From: Panax quinquefolius
Taxonomy: Eukaryota > Streptophyta > Magnoliopsida > Apiales > Araliaceae
NCBI GenBank assembly: GCA_020205615.1
Contig: CM035170.1
Span: 121,894,642 to 121,958,641, forward strand
Direction of reading: 5' to 3'
Length of the DNA: 64,000 nucleotides
This document shows positions 23,594 through 34,985 of this stretch, piece by piece; within the stretch, counting starts at the first letter, position 1; each line of letters begins with the position of its first letter. Below the pieces are notes generated by a model, which was given only the letters and a program-made list of their open reading frames with translations, was not told the origin of the DNA and made no database searches. Both the position numbers and the translations under genes were made by a program.

Positions 23594-24250
23594 ATTTCTA
23601 TATATATATATATCTTATAACTTCTTATCATCTATATCGATATTTTTGTTGTAAAAATAATAAAAAGTATTGTGAATTTAACAATTATCTATATATAAAC
23701 TTCTTATTGTATTTCTATATTCATTCCGCTTGACATTCGATCCATATTTACCATTTGATGATACCACGATGACTTTTCATACAATGTTTGTGAGTATAGA
23801 GTGGAAAAGAAAACTGGGGGTTAAAATTATTACAGATCGAAATGGAAACTGAACTTGAAAAAAATAATATTATAAATGTAAAAAAAGAAACCAATAAGTT
23901 TACTCTTAATCAATCAATCTAAAAGAAAGATACGAATAAAGTAAATTTTGATGTATATTTTTGAAAAGATAATCTTGAAAATAGTTAAAATCTATTAAAT
24001 TTATTTTCACTTTTACTTAAATTTTTTCCTGTTTAGAGTAAAAACTTTGAAGGAAGGAAGGTTATTTTCTAATTTTTATAGAGTATTTAATTTTTAAAAA
24101 AATCATTTTAAAGTTGGGGAACTTTTGTTTTTCCCTACTCGATTAGGATGAAGTTAATATGGACACCCTTAATCGAAAAAATGATCTCTTTTTTTTACGT
24201 GTCAACATTGTCAATCAATTAATCTGTATTAACTCATATTGATCAATTTA
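22163..24250. other. AT-rich intergenic region
   Basis: The first 150-200 bp are probably the LTI65 3' UTR. Beyond that I see only AT-rich sequence, an (AT)n tract at about 23561-23590 and one candidate MITE. No supported gene was found. Confidence 0.6.
23288..23461. mobile_element. Candidate short MITE
   Basis: The left end 'acacaaattattttataaat' is matched in inverted form by 'tttatagaataatttgtgt' at the right end, spanning about 174 bp of noncoding AT-rich DNA. The flanks do not show a clear target duplication. Confidence 0.5.
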
Positions 24251-24337
24251 TCATAAAACTCTCCAAAGCCCAAACAAGAGAATTGATATTATACTTCCAC
24301 AAGCTCGTGGAAATATCAATTCTCTCCGCAAACCATA

Positions 24338-24460
24338 GTGTTACGGTTACTAAAGACCGGCCGAATTTTCTCAATTCTTTCATTTTCGTCCCAAATTCTT
24401 CGACAATCGAAGACCTACTCGGAGAAGACTACCTCCGCCGCACAAACAGCTCGACTTAAG
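24338..24460 (+). CDS. Possible 5' coding exon of the PPR gene
   Basis: An ATG at 24338 opens 41 codons rich in Leu, Ser, Arg and Lys (MLRLLKTGRIFSILSFSSQI...), as in a mitochondrial presequence. They end at AAG before GTTAGTT. A matching acceptor (CTTGGTAG, exon from 24808) would join in phase 0 to Thr-Leu-Ala and then the Met at 24817. If spliced this way the PPR protein has 541 residues. The alternative is that this is a 5' UTR exon with translation from 24817. The sequence does not decide. Confidence 0.45.
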
Positions 24461-24816
24461 GTTAGTTATTGGTTCCTTTTACTAGCGACACTAAACCCTC
24501 ATATCATATACCCTCTATAAAACCCTGACAATTAGCGAAGATATGTAGTCTGTTTCCTCAACTTGATTAGAGTCTCTTTGGAATATGGATTTAGTTGTCG
24601 ATAACGGAAGAGTATACAGTCTCCTTGAGTGAGTGTGTTTATTTTTGTCCAAACATTGCCTTTTTTTTATTCTGTTTGATGGGCATCTCTCAATTCATTG
24701 GAAGGCGTTCGTGGAATCTTTTTGTAGTTTGTTATCAAATTCTGTTGGTGGTTTTGTTAGAAATTAAAGAGTTACAGATATAATGGATGTTCCTCAATTC
24801 TTGGTAGACTCTTGCC

Positions 24817-26310
24817 ATGTACACTGTGGCTCTATTTGGGAAGAGGGTTATGCATAGTTTTTCTTATTTTTGCTGCATTTCGCGTTCAATGTGCAGCCGT
24901 ACCACAAATGGTGATGGAGTGGATGATGGATTTCAATTGGTTGAGGAGTATTTGAATGTAAATTGGAAAGATTCAGATTTTATTTCCGGTTTGGATGAAG
25001 AGCCAATCACTAACGAGTCATTAGGTTCTTTGGGAGCTAGTGGCAGCTATGAAGGATATTCCCAGCCAAATTTCTCTGTTAGAAGGAGTTTCTTGGAGCA
25101 GGCAAGAAATGATGCTAAAAGGGCCATTGAAATTCTTCATCAAGATGGTCCTGGGTTTGATGCAAAAGCAGCTTTAGATGATATGCAAATAAGGATTTCG
25201 GGACTCATCGTGAGAGAAGTTTTATTGGGAATTTTGACCAATATTAATTATGCAAATAAAATCCGATATGCGAAACTGGGCTATAAGTTCTTTATATGGT
25301 CTGGTCAACAAGAGAACTATAGTCACACTGTGAACTCATACCATCTGATGATGAAGATTTTAGCAGATTCTGAGGAATATAAAGCAATGTGGAGATTAGT
25401 TGATGAAATGGTTGAGAAAGGATTCCCAACTACAGCACGTACATTTAACATAGTAATATGTACATGTGGTCAAGCAGGCTTGGCTAGGAAAGCTGTAGAG
25501 AGATTTATTAAGTCGAAGACATTTTCTTATAGGCCATTCAAGCACGCCTTTAATGCAATTATACACTCCCTTCTTACGTTAAAGCAGTACAAATTGATTG
25601 AGTGGGTGTATCAGCAGATGTTGGTTGAAGGTCATCATCCTGATATATTAACTTATAATGTCCTTATGTGTGCAAAATATAGGCTGGGGAAGCTTGATCA
25701 GTTCCACAGGTTACTAGATGAAATGTGCAGGAGTGGATTTTCTCCAGATTTTCATACATTCAACATTCTTCTTCATGTTCTTGGAAAAGGTGACAAACCA
25801 CTAGCAGCACTTAATCTTTTGAACCACATGAAGGAAATGGGTATTGAGCCAAGTGTTCTTCATCTTACCACATTGATAGATGGACTCAGTAGAGCAGGAA
25901 ATTTGGATGCCTGCAAGTATTTTTTTGGTGAGATGAATAAATATGGATGTATGCCAGATGTGGTTTGTTACACTGTTATGATCACAGGATTTATTGTTGC
26001 AGGGGATCTTGAGATGGCTCAGAGATTGTTTTCTGAGATGGTCATCAAAGGACAGGTCCCAAATGTCTTTACCTACAACTCCATGATCCGTGGGCTTTGT
26101 ATGGCCGGGAAGTTTAAGGAGGCATGTTTGATGCTTGAAGAAATGGAATCCAGAGGGTGTAATCCAAATTTTCTTGTGTATAATACCTTAGTGAGTTATA
26201 TGCGGAATGCTGGAAAGCTTTCTGAAGCTCGTGAAGTTGTAAAAATGATGGTGGAAAAGGGGCAGTACATCCACCTTATTTCAAAGTTTAAGCGATATAG
26301 GAGATGCTGA
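24817..26310 (+). CDS. P-class pentatricopeptide repeat protein, probably organellar
   Basis: This is an intron-free 497-codon frame. About nine 35-residue PPR motifs run from residue 171 to 485, with repeated cores such as TYNVLMCAKYRLGKLDQFHR, TFNILLHVLGKGDKPLAALN and VFTYNSMIRGLCMAGKFKEA. No E, DYW or SMR domain follows; the protein ends shortly after the last motif with a basic tail (KFKRYRRC), so it is P-class. Such proteins bind organellar RNA and affect its stability, splicing or translation. The first 30 residues (KRVMHSFSYFCCISRSMC) are basic and Ser/Cys-rich, compatible with mitochondrial import, and an upstream exon at 24338 may add a longer presequence. From memory it resembles the Arabidopsis At1g55630/At3g60050 group; the RNA target cannot be told from sequence. 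Confidence 0.88.
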   Translation: MYTVALFGKRVMHSFSYFCCISRSMCSRTTNGDGVDDGFQLVEEYLNVNWKDSDFISGLDEEPITNESLGSLGASGSYEGYSQPNFSVRRSFLEQARNDAKRAIEILHQDGPGFDAKAALDDMQIRISGLIVREVLLGILTNINYANKIRYAKLGYKFFIWSGQQENYSHTVNSYHLMMKILADSEEYKAMWRLVDEMVEKGFPTTARTFNIVICTCGQAGLARKAVERFIKSKTFSYRPFKHAFNAIIHSLLTLKQYKLIEWVYQQMLVEGHHPDILTYNVLMCAKYRLGKLDQFHRLLDEMCRSGFSPDFHTFNILLHVLGKGDKPLAALNLLNHMKEMGIEPSVLHLTTLIDGLSRAGNLDACKYFFGEMNKYGCMPDVVCYTVMITGFIVAGDLEMAQRLFSEMVIKGQVPNVFTYNSMIRGLCMAGKFKEACLMLEEMESRGCNPNFLVYNTLVSYMRNAGKLSEAREVVKMMVEKGQYIHLISKFKRYRRC

Positions 26311-26580
26311 GGTGGTTAACCATGGATGTTTTATGTTATTCAGTTAACAATTTTCTGTGAAAGTACTTACTGGTCTATCTAGAAAGACACTATATGCCTG
26401 CTGCTTCTCTCAAGTGCAACGTAAGTTCAAATACTGCCTTATTTGGATAAGCTTTTCTCAATATTTCACAATTTCCATTTGTTCCAACACATTAGTGCAA
26501 CAGTCTGATAATTTTTGGTTCCCATTTCTGTGATTTTTGTTTGGAAATTATGCACCTATCTTTTGAAAACTTGTCGGGCC
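26311..26580 (+). other. Probable 3' UTR and downstream region of the PPR gene
   Basis: The sequence is non-coding after the stop at 26308-26310, with T-rich stretches such as 'attttctgtg'. No clear poly(A) signal could be chosen. Confidence 0.4.
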
Positions 26581-27362
26581 TAGGGGTGAGCATTCGGTTA
26601 ATAACCGAACCGAATTTGAATTTCGGTTATATCCGAAAACCGAAAAAAGACTGTTTTATGTATCCGAACAAATAACCGAATTTTGTACTAACCAAATAAC
26701 CGAATTGGTTATTCGGTTATTCGGTTAATAACCGAATTTAGAATATTTAGCAGCAGTGCAGTTCAACAATCCTACAATCCATAAACTGATAAACATAATC
26801 CATAAACCATAAACCATAATCCTAACCTTAAACATAATCCATAAACCATAATCCAATGATTAACACCATAGTCCATAAACATAATCCATAGACCATAAAC
26901 ATAATGGAAAACAACAACCATAAACAACAACACAGTTCCTCCAATGATTAACAGTTTAACACCATAAACATAATCCATAAACAACAACAACTGAGTTTGC
27001 TGGCTTGCTGCCCATTTTCTGCTTGAACCTCCTTCCACAGTTCCACTTGCTAGACTGCTAGTTGCTGCTGTTGCTATTGCCCATTTAATGCTAGTTGCTG
27101 TTTACAAAGTAAGCAAAAGTATACAAGAAGAGTGGGCTGTTACTGTCTACACAAAGCAATAACAAAAATTATTACCACACTAGCTAAAAGTTGAACTGTC
27201 AGGAATATCAGGAAATAGAACATAGAAATTGAATATCAGGAAATTCTCAGAGTCACTGATACAAACAACATTAAGGTAATAAGGCATATTAGATAAAAAC
27301 GGATATAACCGAAAAACTTGTCAACAAAAGAATGAAAATAATTTAACCGAAATATTTTGTGT
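26581..27362. mobile_element. Degenerate hAT-like nonautonomous element
   Basis: The left end 'taggggtgagcattcggtta' followed by many 'aaccgaa' and 'ttcggtta' palindromic units is the kind of subterminal sequence seen at the ends of plant hAT elements. Further 'aaccgaaa' units occur at 27305-27350, so the element may reach there, but the mirrored terminal repeat (ending 'ctcaccccta') is not present. It is therefore probably truncated. There is no transposase frame. Confidence 0.45.
26770..26990. repeat. Simple tandem array of CATAATCCATAAAC-type units
   Basis: Irregular units of 6-15 bp built from 'ataatcc', 'ataaacc' and 'ataaaca' repeat across about 200 bp inside the hAT-like element. The minus-strand reading frame across it (26772-27038) consists of repeated FMDYG/VYGL-like words and is an artefact of the array. 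Confidence 0.8.
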
Positions 27363-28284
27363 TCATGCAGAGTGTTATAGTCAGTTTGAGACTTTGACTT
27401 GCTTGATTGCTTGCAGATGGGAGACTGTTCCTTGCAGTAAGCAGTAGTCGAAATTGAATAATATGATTCTTTTGCATATGCAGAATGTGGTAGTCAGTTC
27501 GACTTGGACATTGTGATGTTGAGGTAAGCAGTTCTCGATTTGAAACCTTAATCTTTGGTTGCAGAGATTACAGTTGGAGATATCTTGTCTCAGTTTCTAT
27601 CCCAAATTGCATGTTGCTTTGTAGGAAACCTCAGAAACATCTTTCTGAAGCCACTTGAAATCTGTTTAGGATGATTGGTCATTATAACATAATCCTTCCC
27701 AGCCATGAAGGAGATAACTACTTGCGAATGTTGTTGAACATCCAATGCCAGATTCTATTGTCCAAAGTTTCGCCAGGCCCAAGACTTGGCTGTAAATTTT
27801 ATCAAGTTATGATTCTGTATGACCTAATAGGTTTAATTTCAAATGAACTCTTAGAAATTCAAGTGAAAGCATACATGTATCAGCATGTTATTTTTTTGAT
27901 AAGTACATGTATCTGATTTGAAGAACAGATGTTTAGTTTGGCCGTGTATGCTGTTAGGCTCATCATGCGTGTCAAAATTGTGAAATATGAAAGAGGTACC
28001 GCAGCCGTTTGGGCACCACAAGTGTCTATCATCTTTGGGCTCTCCCAAGATATAAATATTTTAAAAATAAATTCGAAATTAGTTTTTTACAGATATTAAA
28101 AGTATGGGAATGAACTGGAGTTGGGTGAATGCATTTATAAAATTCTGGTACTATATCATTTTATCTCCTTCGGAAAATATTAACACATGTATATATATAT
28201 ATATTATAGGATTAAAGACGATGTATGTCATGTAGACTAGACATCAGCAGTAATTAAAAGTTGATAATCGATGCTTAATTCCTA
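27363..28284. other. Intergenic region between the PPR and HMA genes
   Basis: No supported gene was found. Two similar phrases ('gcagagtgttatagtcagtt' at about 27367 and 'gcagaatgtggtagtcagtt' at about 27480) suggest a small duplication. A minus-strand frame at about 27950-28048 (start MGEPKDDRHLWCPNGCG) is too short to assign. Confidence 0.5.
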
Positions 28285-28964
28285 CTACTTTTTATCTTCT
28301 TTCTTTTCCTCTTTCTTTTCGCCTTTCTTCTCATCTTTCTTGTCTTCTTTCTTTTCTTCTTTCTTCTCCTCTTTGGCAGGGGCAGGGGCAGGGGCAGGGG
28401 CAGGGGCAGGGCCAACTGAGATGATATCAACCTTTCCAACTTTCTTCATCATCTTCTTTACCACTGCTACGGAATCCATTATTCCTATCACTGTTATCTT
28501 CTGCTCTTTTAGATCAGCAGCGATCGAATCAACTCCTGCAATTACCAATAACATTTATATATATATATAAATCCTCAACTTCACTGTCCCATTTGATCGT
28601 TAAGTTTATAAGATTAAAAAAAAAAAGCACATAGTTTGATTGGTAAACCGTAAACATAAATATGTACAAGTAAAATCCAACCATTAATTGCAATATATTT
28701 TTGGTATATATATATATATATATATATATGAGAATTAATGTCAAGTTATACCGCTCGTACCTACCGTAGATATCAGCAGCAGCCTCTATCGCTTTCTGCT
28801 TTGTCTTCTCATCAGTCATGGTCAAAACCTTCATTACCACCTTCTGCAGTAGGTTGGACAAAGAGGATTGAAATATTTAATTAAGTTGCAAATAGAGATA
28901 CAATTTTTTTGTGCTAGCTGTTATATTATACATATATATAATATATACCTAATACCTGAGCCAT
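28285..28964 (-). CDS. HMA-domain (heavy-metal-associated) plant protein without CxxC
   Basis: Three exons: 28956-28964 (MAQ), 28765-28843 and 28285-28535, with GT-AG introns and phases 0 and 1. The product is about 112 residues. Residues 4-70 form one HMA fold (KVVMKVLTMTDEKTKQKAIE, GVDSIAADLKEQKITVIGI, then VVKKMMKKVGKVDIISVGP). The metal-binding loop that is MxCxxC in copper chaperones reads MTDEKTK, so both cysteines are absent. An (AP)n linker from a (GCCCCT)n-like tract leads into a Lys/Glu tail ending KEDKK, with no CaaX box. It therefore belongs with the HIPP/HPP-like plant proteins but should be neither prenylated nor a classical Cu chaperone. Members of this group include defence-related proteins; the role here is unknown. 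A 9-bp coding exon 1 is usual for this family. Confidence 0.88.
28376..28412. repeat. GGGGCA hexanucleotide repeat in the HMA gene
   Basis: Six consecutive 'ggggca' units on the plus strand encode the Ala-Pro linker on the minus strand. The unit is a multiple of three, so length changes would keep the frame. Confidence 0.9.
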
Positions 28965-30476
28965 TTGATGAGGAATTATGATGGGATGAACTTGTACCAT
29001 GAACGAACCAACGAAACAGACAAGGAAGGAAAAATAATGAAGGAACGAACCCAAGAAAAATTTGGACTTTTATAAGGGTGGGATTGTGGGACGCTCGCAG
29101 AAGCCTTGCTTAATACCAATACCGCCCACACCTTTAATGTTAGGAAACTTATATTTTCACTTTATTTTTTTAATATTTTTACATAAAAATCGTCGCAATA
29201 GATCCTATAACAATATTTTTTACGATCGCTATACATCTATAGTCTTGTAAAAATATCAATTTTCTAATTATATACTACATCTTATTATTAATTAATTTAG
29301 CTAATTTCGTAAAGGAAACATTATGCATTTACAATTACATCAACATATATATGTCCATTCCATTGGACCATTCCAAATAAATAAATAATAGTTAAAAATT
29401 GACTATTTTACATATTATTTTATAAATTTCTTTTATACATTAATTGAGAAGGGAATATTTGTTAGTATAAAATAACAATATCCTCACGTGTATTATCATA
29501 ATTTTATTATTATATTATATCATCATTATTAAAATGAATACTCATATATATATATATATATATTAATGTATCTAACACAGTCACGAATTATGGGAATTGC
29601 ATCAAAATCAAAATAAAAATCAATAATTGCATCCCAGAAAGATGTTGCGTTTGGTTTTTAAGTTTGAGAAGCAGGAAATGTGGATTTGAAATCCAATGGG
29701 CTATAACGTTACGACGGCTGTAACTGAAAAATGTGGGTTGGGTGATGGTTTTCGGGATTTTCAAAAAGGTGCTGCCTCATGAGTATGACGGTCAAAATCT
29801 CTTTCTTGGTCCGTCCCAAATTAATTACTTAATTTTGATTTTTAAAATTAAATTGACCATTTTTAAAACTAATCTTTTTACTATTTTTGCTAAAATATAG
29901 GTGAAGAGATTATAACCAAAAGAAAGTATATACAATTTATCACTAACCCCAATTTTTATAATTTTAGAAATATATTTATATATGCTTAATTATTAATTCT
30001 AAAAATAGTCAATTTAACTTAAAAAGGTCAAAATTGAGCAATTAATTTGGGACGGAGGGAGTACCAATTAGGACAGTTCTTTTCAACGGACATAAAAATT
30101 GAATTATTTTTAATTTTTATGCATAAATTAGAGTTTGTTTTAGATCAACATCTTCTTGTTTCTATGACTTAATTCTAATATTGTATTTTAAAATCAAAGT
30201 TTACTAGAAGCATATCTCTAGTTTGAAAGTAAGTACAAAATAGTTTAAATTTAAAACAAACTTAATATTAATATATTTAACTTTAGTTAATATAATAACA
30301 TTTAAAAATTTATTATTTAATTTTGAATTTTAAAAAATCCATAACAATCTTATAATTTAAACTTCTACTTTAGAGTTACATAACATACCGGATTGGTTTT
30401 CAAAATAAAATGAGACTATTACCTTGGGCTAAATCACATTACTATTACCTTGAGATTGAAGAGTCACCAACTATAC

Positions 30477-30480
<4 letters not shown>
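28965..30480. other. Intergenic region upstream of the HMA gene
   Basis: The HMA promoter must lie in the first few hundred bases. The rest is AT-rich with (AT)n tracts and one Stowaway-like MITE. No further gene is supported. Confidence 0.5.
29805..30063. mobile_element. Stowaway-like MITE
   Basis: The left end 'ggtccgtcccaaattaatta' and the right end 'aattaatttgggacggaggg' (then 'agta') are inverted copies. The interior is AT-rich and noncoding over about 250 bp. The right end carries the typical 'gggacggagggagta' terminus. Confidence 0.75.
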
Positions 30481-30514
<34 letters not shown>

Positions 30515-31512
30515 ATCCGTAAAGAACTTTGTATATTCTTTATCTAACAATACTTTTTGAATGACCCTGCGAACATGTAAAACATATAAAAAAAAAAAAA
30601 AAAAATTTTCCAACCGTGAGAGCCTCTTAGAACTACAAAACAAAAAAAAAAAAAAAATGTCAATAGTAAGAGCCTCTTACGACACAAAAAAAAAAAAAAA
30701 AAAAAATGTCAACAGTAAGAGCCTCTTACGACACAAAAAAAAAAAAAAAAAATCCATAAGAATGTTTGTTTTTATAAAACAAATGTTTTTATTTTTATAT
30801 AAAATATAGCAAATGTTTGTTTATAAAAAAAATATTTTATAACAAATGTTTTTATAATATATTTTATAACAAAATTAAAATATTTTTATAAAATATTTTA
30901 TTATATTTTATAACAAAATTAAAAACATTTTTATAAAATATTTGTTTTAATAAAACATTTTTTTTTATTTTCTACAGTAAAAATAAAAAAAAAATTTTAT
31001 AAAACAAATATTTTATAACAAATGTTTTATTTTATACTTTATAATGTAATTAAAAACATTTTTATAAAATATTTGTTTTAATAAAACATTTTTTTTTTTT
31101 TCTACGTATAAAAAATAAAAAAAATGTTTTATAAAACAAATATTTTATAACAAATGTTTTATAATATATTTTATAACAAAAATAAAAACATTTTTATAAA
31201 ATAAACAAACATTTGCTATATTTTATAACAAAAATAAAAACATTTGTTTTATAAAACAAACATTTGCTATGGATTTTTTTTTTTTTTTCTTGAAAGTTCG
31301 TAAAGGCTCTTACTTATGACATTTTTTTTTTTTTTTTTTTTGTGTTTGCAAGAGAATATTCTTACTATTGAATTTTTTTTTTGTGTTCTGATTTATAGCT
31401 CTTACTACGGTTGGAATTTTTTTTTTTTTTACATATGTTTTGCATAAACCGCATGCATGATCGTCAAAAAGCTATTGTGTAATCGCATGTAAAGAATCTT
31501 GTCAATGATTTT

Positions 31513-31545
<33 letters not shown>
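30480..31545. mobile_element. Large A/T-rich foldback element flanked by (AT)n
   Basis: The left arm has A runs alternating with 'gagcctcttacgacac'-type units (30.60-30.75 kb) and then 'tttataaaacaaatg'. The right arm has 'acatttgctatggat', T runs and 'aaaggctcttacttatgaca' and 'tagctcttactacggttgga' units (31.26-31.44 kb), i.e. the inverse order and strand. Outside these, 'gcgaacatgtaaaacatat' pairs imperfectly with 'acatatgttttgcataaacc'. (AT)n runs at about 30486-30511 and 31515-31542 close both ends. The core is built of TTTTATAAAACAAATGTTTT-like palindromes. It is noncoding. Confidence 0.65.
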
Positions 31546-31552
<7 letters not shown>

Positions 31553-32408
31553 TAATGTGAACCCGGAAAAAGAAACAGAATTCGTCAACTACTACTACTA
31601 CTTTTCGTAATAGGAATCTAGTCTAGTCTGTCTTGCTAACAAATTAAATAACCACACCACATGCAATAATGCAATAATATCCTGTTAGTATTAAGTTATT
31701 TTTTTAATAAATTAATTAATTAATTAATAGAATATTAACACATATATAATTTTATTTGTGTGTCAATATTTTATTAATCAATTGACCAATTTACTCCAAA
31801 ATAAATTTCATACTAACCACTTCCCATGCAATTATTCAAATTTGGCCAGGATTTTATGTCTCCATGTCTCTCTATCAATGCAATTAATTACATTCTTATT
31901 TTCAAAGTGTATTGCTAAATACGGGCGGATTTATAATTTCTTTTTCAATAATTTTTTTAATTAATTATTTTTGTTGAAATTAAATAAAAATAATAATATT
32001 TACAAATTGCAATAAATATTTATAATCCAAACTAAAAAAAGAAATTTCAAATAAAAAATATTTAGATACAATTTAGAAACTTACTTGATTCTTTATCATA
32101 GTTCAATTTGAATGATTCTTTAAATGTTCAAAGCCTTAAACCAAATTTACTTTTTATAGTTAACAAAAATCATGAATTAATTTGAAAGCATAAACTAGTT
32201 TTGGTATCTTTTTATAAGTTTTAAATAAGGTTTACTTGAAATAAAAGAAATAAATCATCCAAAATTTATACTCATAACACCAAAAATTATACACGATCTA
32301 TTAGTTAGATGTAGGGAAGTTGAGTGATTATGACAACTAGAAATGAAGTGTTGCTAAAGGTTCATAATCATTTTTAATTTTTTATTATAAAATAAGACAA
32401 AATCATTG
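31546..32408. other. AT-rich region left of retrotransposon A
   Basis: No gene is supported. I searched for the missing 5' exons of the CAP10 gene here because it is the other flank of the retrotransposon, but recognised none. Confidence 0.5.
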
Positions 32409-33061
32409 TGTGGGCCCAAGTGCAAATTAGGGTTCAATTGACCTAATTGAATTAAATGCACAAATTAAGGTTCGTATTATGATTAAATGGAAAGACGGAA
32501 GAGCCGAAAATAAAGAAGCAAGATCTGAGAGAATCTTTCACGTGTCCCGAGAGCGGAAGCACGTGGAGGTGACTCATTTTGGGAATTGATTGAGGATTGG
32601 ATTGGTGGTAGAAGGCGGCGAGACGATCTGGGCATTACTTTGATGACTAGGGGTAAATTTGGAATTTCTCAGAAGACATGTGCCTATCACATGACCACTC
32701 TCCAAAAACCTATATAATATCTCTCTTCCACTCCATCGGAAGGGACTTCTCCGGGGATCAAGACTTGGACTCTTGGAAGATCAAAGGACCCTTTTGGTGA
32801 CTTAAAGGCTTGGAATTCCACCCAAAGCACCAAAGGGTTTGGACATTCTCTCAACTCAAGGACTCAAGAAGGCTCTTGGAATCCTCATTACCTAACACGG
32901 TTCCCTGATTCTGGGGTTCGCCACGCGTCGTTGGAGTAATCGCCCATCCGTCGTTCTCCCTCTTCAATCAATCAATCAATTCCGTACTTTTCGTGGATTT
33001 CTCTCTCCTCGTACCAACACGAAACCCTAACCCTAAGCAAGGTACGATTTCCTTGCCCACA
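32409..33061 (+). repeat. 5' LTR of element A
   Basis: The block begins TGTGGGCCCAAGTGCAAATT and ends CCTTGCCCACA, and the whole block recurs at 55221-55862 with scattered substitutions and small indels. A TATA-like 'cctatataat' lies at about 32709. The sequence directly after it resembles a primer binding site. The TG...CA ends and the PBS-like sequence define it as the 5' LTR in plus orientation. Confidence 0.85.
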
Positions 33062-33067
33062 TTTATT

Positions 33068-33087
33068 TGGCGACTCTGCTTGGGGAG
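33068..33087 (+). other. Primer binding site of element A
   Basis: TGGCGACTCTGCTTGGGGAG follows the 5' LTR by 6 bp. TGG at the start complements a tRNA CCA end. This sequence type is frequent as the PBS in plant Tat/Ogre-like elements (tRNA-Arg is the usual assignment, which I recall but could not verify). Confidence 0.6.
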
Positions 33088-33098
33088 GTGTAGAATTC

Positions 33099-34985
33099 GT
33101 GAAGGGTATGCCCACAACTCTCAAGTGGAGAACTACAGAAGAGCCGCTTCACCAACAAACAAAGATTACCTCACTGGATCCAGGTTCCAAGGCAAGCCAC
33201 TCAAGCTTTCCAAGGCGCGAACTGGATTTTGACCAACCACTTATTGAAGACGCTTGGAAGGAAGTTCGACGTCACCACATACGGCCAATCAACAACAAAC
33301 CAACGCAAGAAGGCAAGGCGAGGATGCGGTGGAGACCGACGAATGATGTGCAACCGGAGATGCTCAAGGCATTGAAGGAAGCACGAGAAGGGCAAGGAAT
33401 GATGATGGCCATGATCTTTGAAATGCAGAGGAAGCAAGAGGAGATGGGAATTTCCGCCAAGAAATGATCAGATTCCCACTTTCAAGGCCATGTTCCCTGT
33501 GAAGTTTGCATGGGGAACAAGTAGGTGTGGAAGACAACAATAATGGTAGCAACAACAAAGAGAACCACATCAGACCTCCATTAACGGAAAGTCAATTGGT
33601 TCCAATAATCAACTTGGAAGCCCGATGGTGGTGGCGTGCCACAACCTAGGATGGAAGCAAGCCAACCTCGTGCAAACATCATCTCAAATTCTACTATTCC
33701 ATCATTTTCACGGTCTGAAATGCCAACCATTTCGAAAGCAATGTCCAAATGAATGAGCCAAAGAACTTCCACCAAAGGCCACCGCTCATGATGCAAGTGT
33801 CCATCAACCAATTTCTACCATACACACCGCCGATGCAAAGAAGATATCACAACACCCTGGAGAGTTCACGCTTACAAGCCCGTATGTGACGAAGGATGAT
33901 ATGATTGACGTGATCAATCAACTTCGCAGACAGACATCTCTCGACCCTCGAGTTGGACTTTACTCCTCTTTACCCCGCACACATTCGGAGGCAACCTTAC
34001 CCAACAGTAGAGCATTGAGCACCCCCGCAATTTCCAAAATACAACGGGGGAAAAAGGAAATGCTAGGGAACATATTGCCGTGTTTGTAGAGTCAATGTCT
34101 CCGTGGCTCGATATACGGCGAAGTGAACAACCACAACTTGTTGATGCGGGAATTCAACAAGACTTTGACTGATAGTGCCTTTAGTTGGTACTACAATTTG
34201 GAGAAGGGGTCAGTCCATGATTGGGATGACTTAAAATTACAATTTTTCAAGAAATTTTTCTATGTGCAAAAACAGGTAACCATTGTGGAGCTTATGCGGT
34301 TCAAGCAGAAACCGAATGAGGAGTTGTCAGATTATGTTGACAGGTTCAGGGCCCGTGCACGAGAGGTGCAGCAGAGCCAATCAAGAAAAGAACTTGGTTA
34401 GTATATGCAACAATGGTGCTTTAGACGCCTTGAAGCCCCACCTCATTACCAAAGCTTGATTCATTTGCGACCCTCTCATCTTTTGCACAAGACTTGGGAG
34501 GAATCATGACATTTCCCACCAGCCATGCGATGGTTACATGGAAGAAGCAAGAGATGAAGAACTGCAGTGGCTTTGGTGATTCTCATCCAAACCACAAGGG
34601 GCAAGAGGGAGAAGAATGAGAAAATTGAGCGAAGCAGAGAAAAGCATGGTGACAAGTATTCTAGAATGCCAGTTCCGGAGGCTATTACATGCAGCGAGAA
34701 GGCATTCAGGAGCCTGTACGAACAATGGGTTGAGCATGGAGTGGTGAAGCCTCCAAGACCCCGGTTGGTTGTAACGAAGAGATGAAAAGAAGACCGGACT
34801 TCTGTGTATACCACCAATACGCAGGACATTCCACTATGGACTGTTACAGTACTGCGGAGGATATACCATGAGAAGCTGACGGCGGGGGAGATTGAACTAG
34901 GAGAAGAAACGTGTAACACTATCACCCATGGTTCAATCCCAGAAGTCATGAACCCAAATACTGGCTCTACCATCGAAAAACTCTG
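33099..34985 (+). pseudogene. Decayed gag of element A
   Basis: Pieces of one gag polyprotein appear in different frames: 33099-33467, 33886-34089 (start MTKDDMIDVINQLRRQ), 34123-34401 and 34567-34986. The third piece carries the retrotransposon gag domain (LTDSAFSWYYNLEKGSVHDW, then SDYVDRFRARARE). The last piece ends with RRIYHEKLTAGEIELGEET, which usually follows a CxxH...C-type knuckle region in such gags. Several frameshifts and stops separate them, so no intact capsid can be made. Confidence 0.8.

Noticed and set aside
26772..27038. Minus-strand frame of 88 codons rich in Met, Tyr and Gly
   Set aside because: It is a translation of the CATAATCCATAAAC tandem array without a recognisable domain.
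27851..28048. Short minus-strand frame beginning MGEPKDDRHLWCPNGCG
   Set aside because: The CPNGCG motif drew attention, but the frame is short, isolated, without visible splice partners, and I do not recognise a family.
30561..30809. Lys-rich 82-codon frame
   Set aside because: It is made by A homopolymers of the foldback element; no protein is supported.
33021..33036. Telomere-like 'aaaccctaaccctaa' in the LTR of element A
   Set aside because: Only two units occur, and they are part of the LTR present in both copies; there is no interstitial telomere array.
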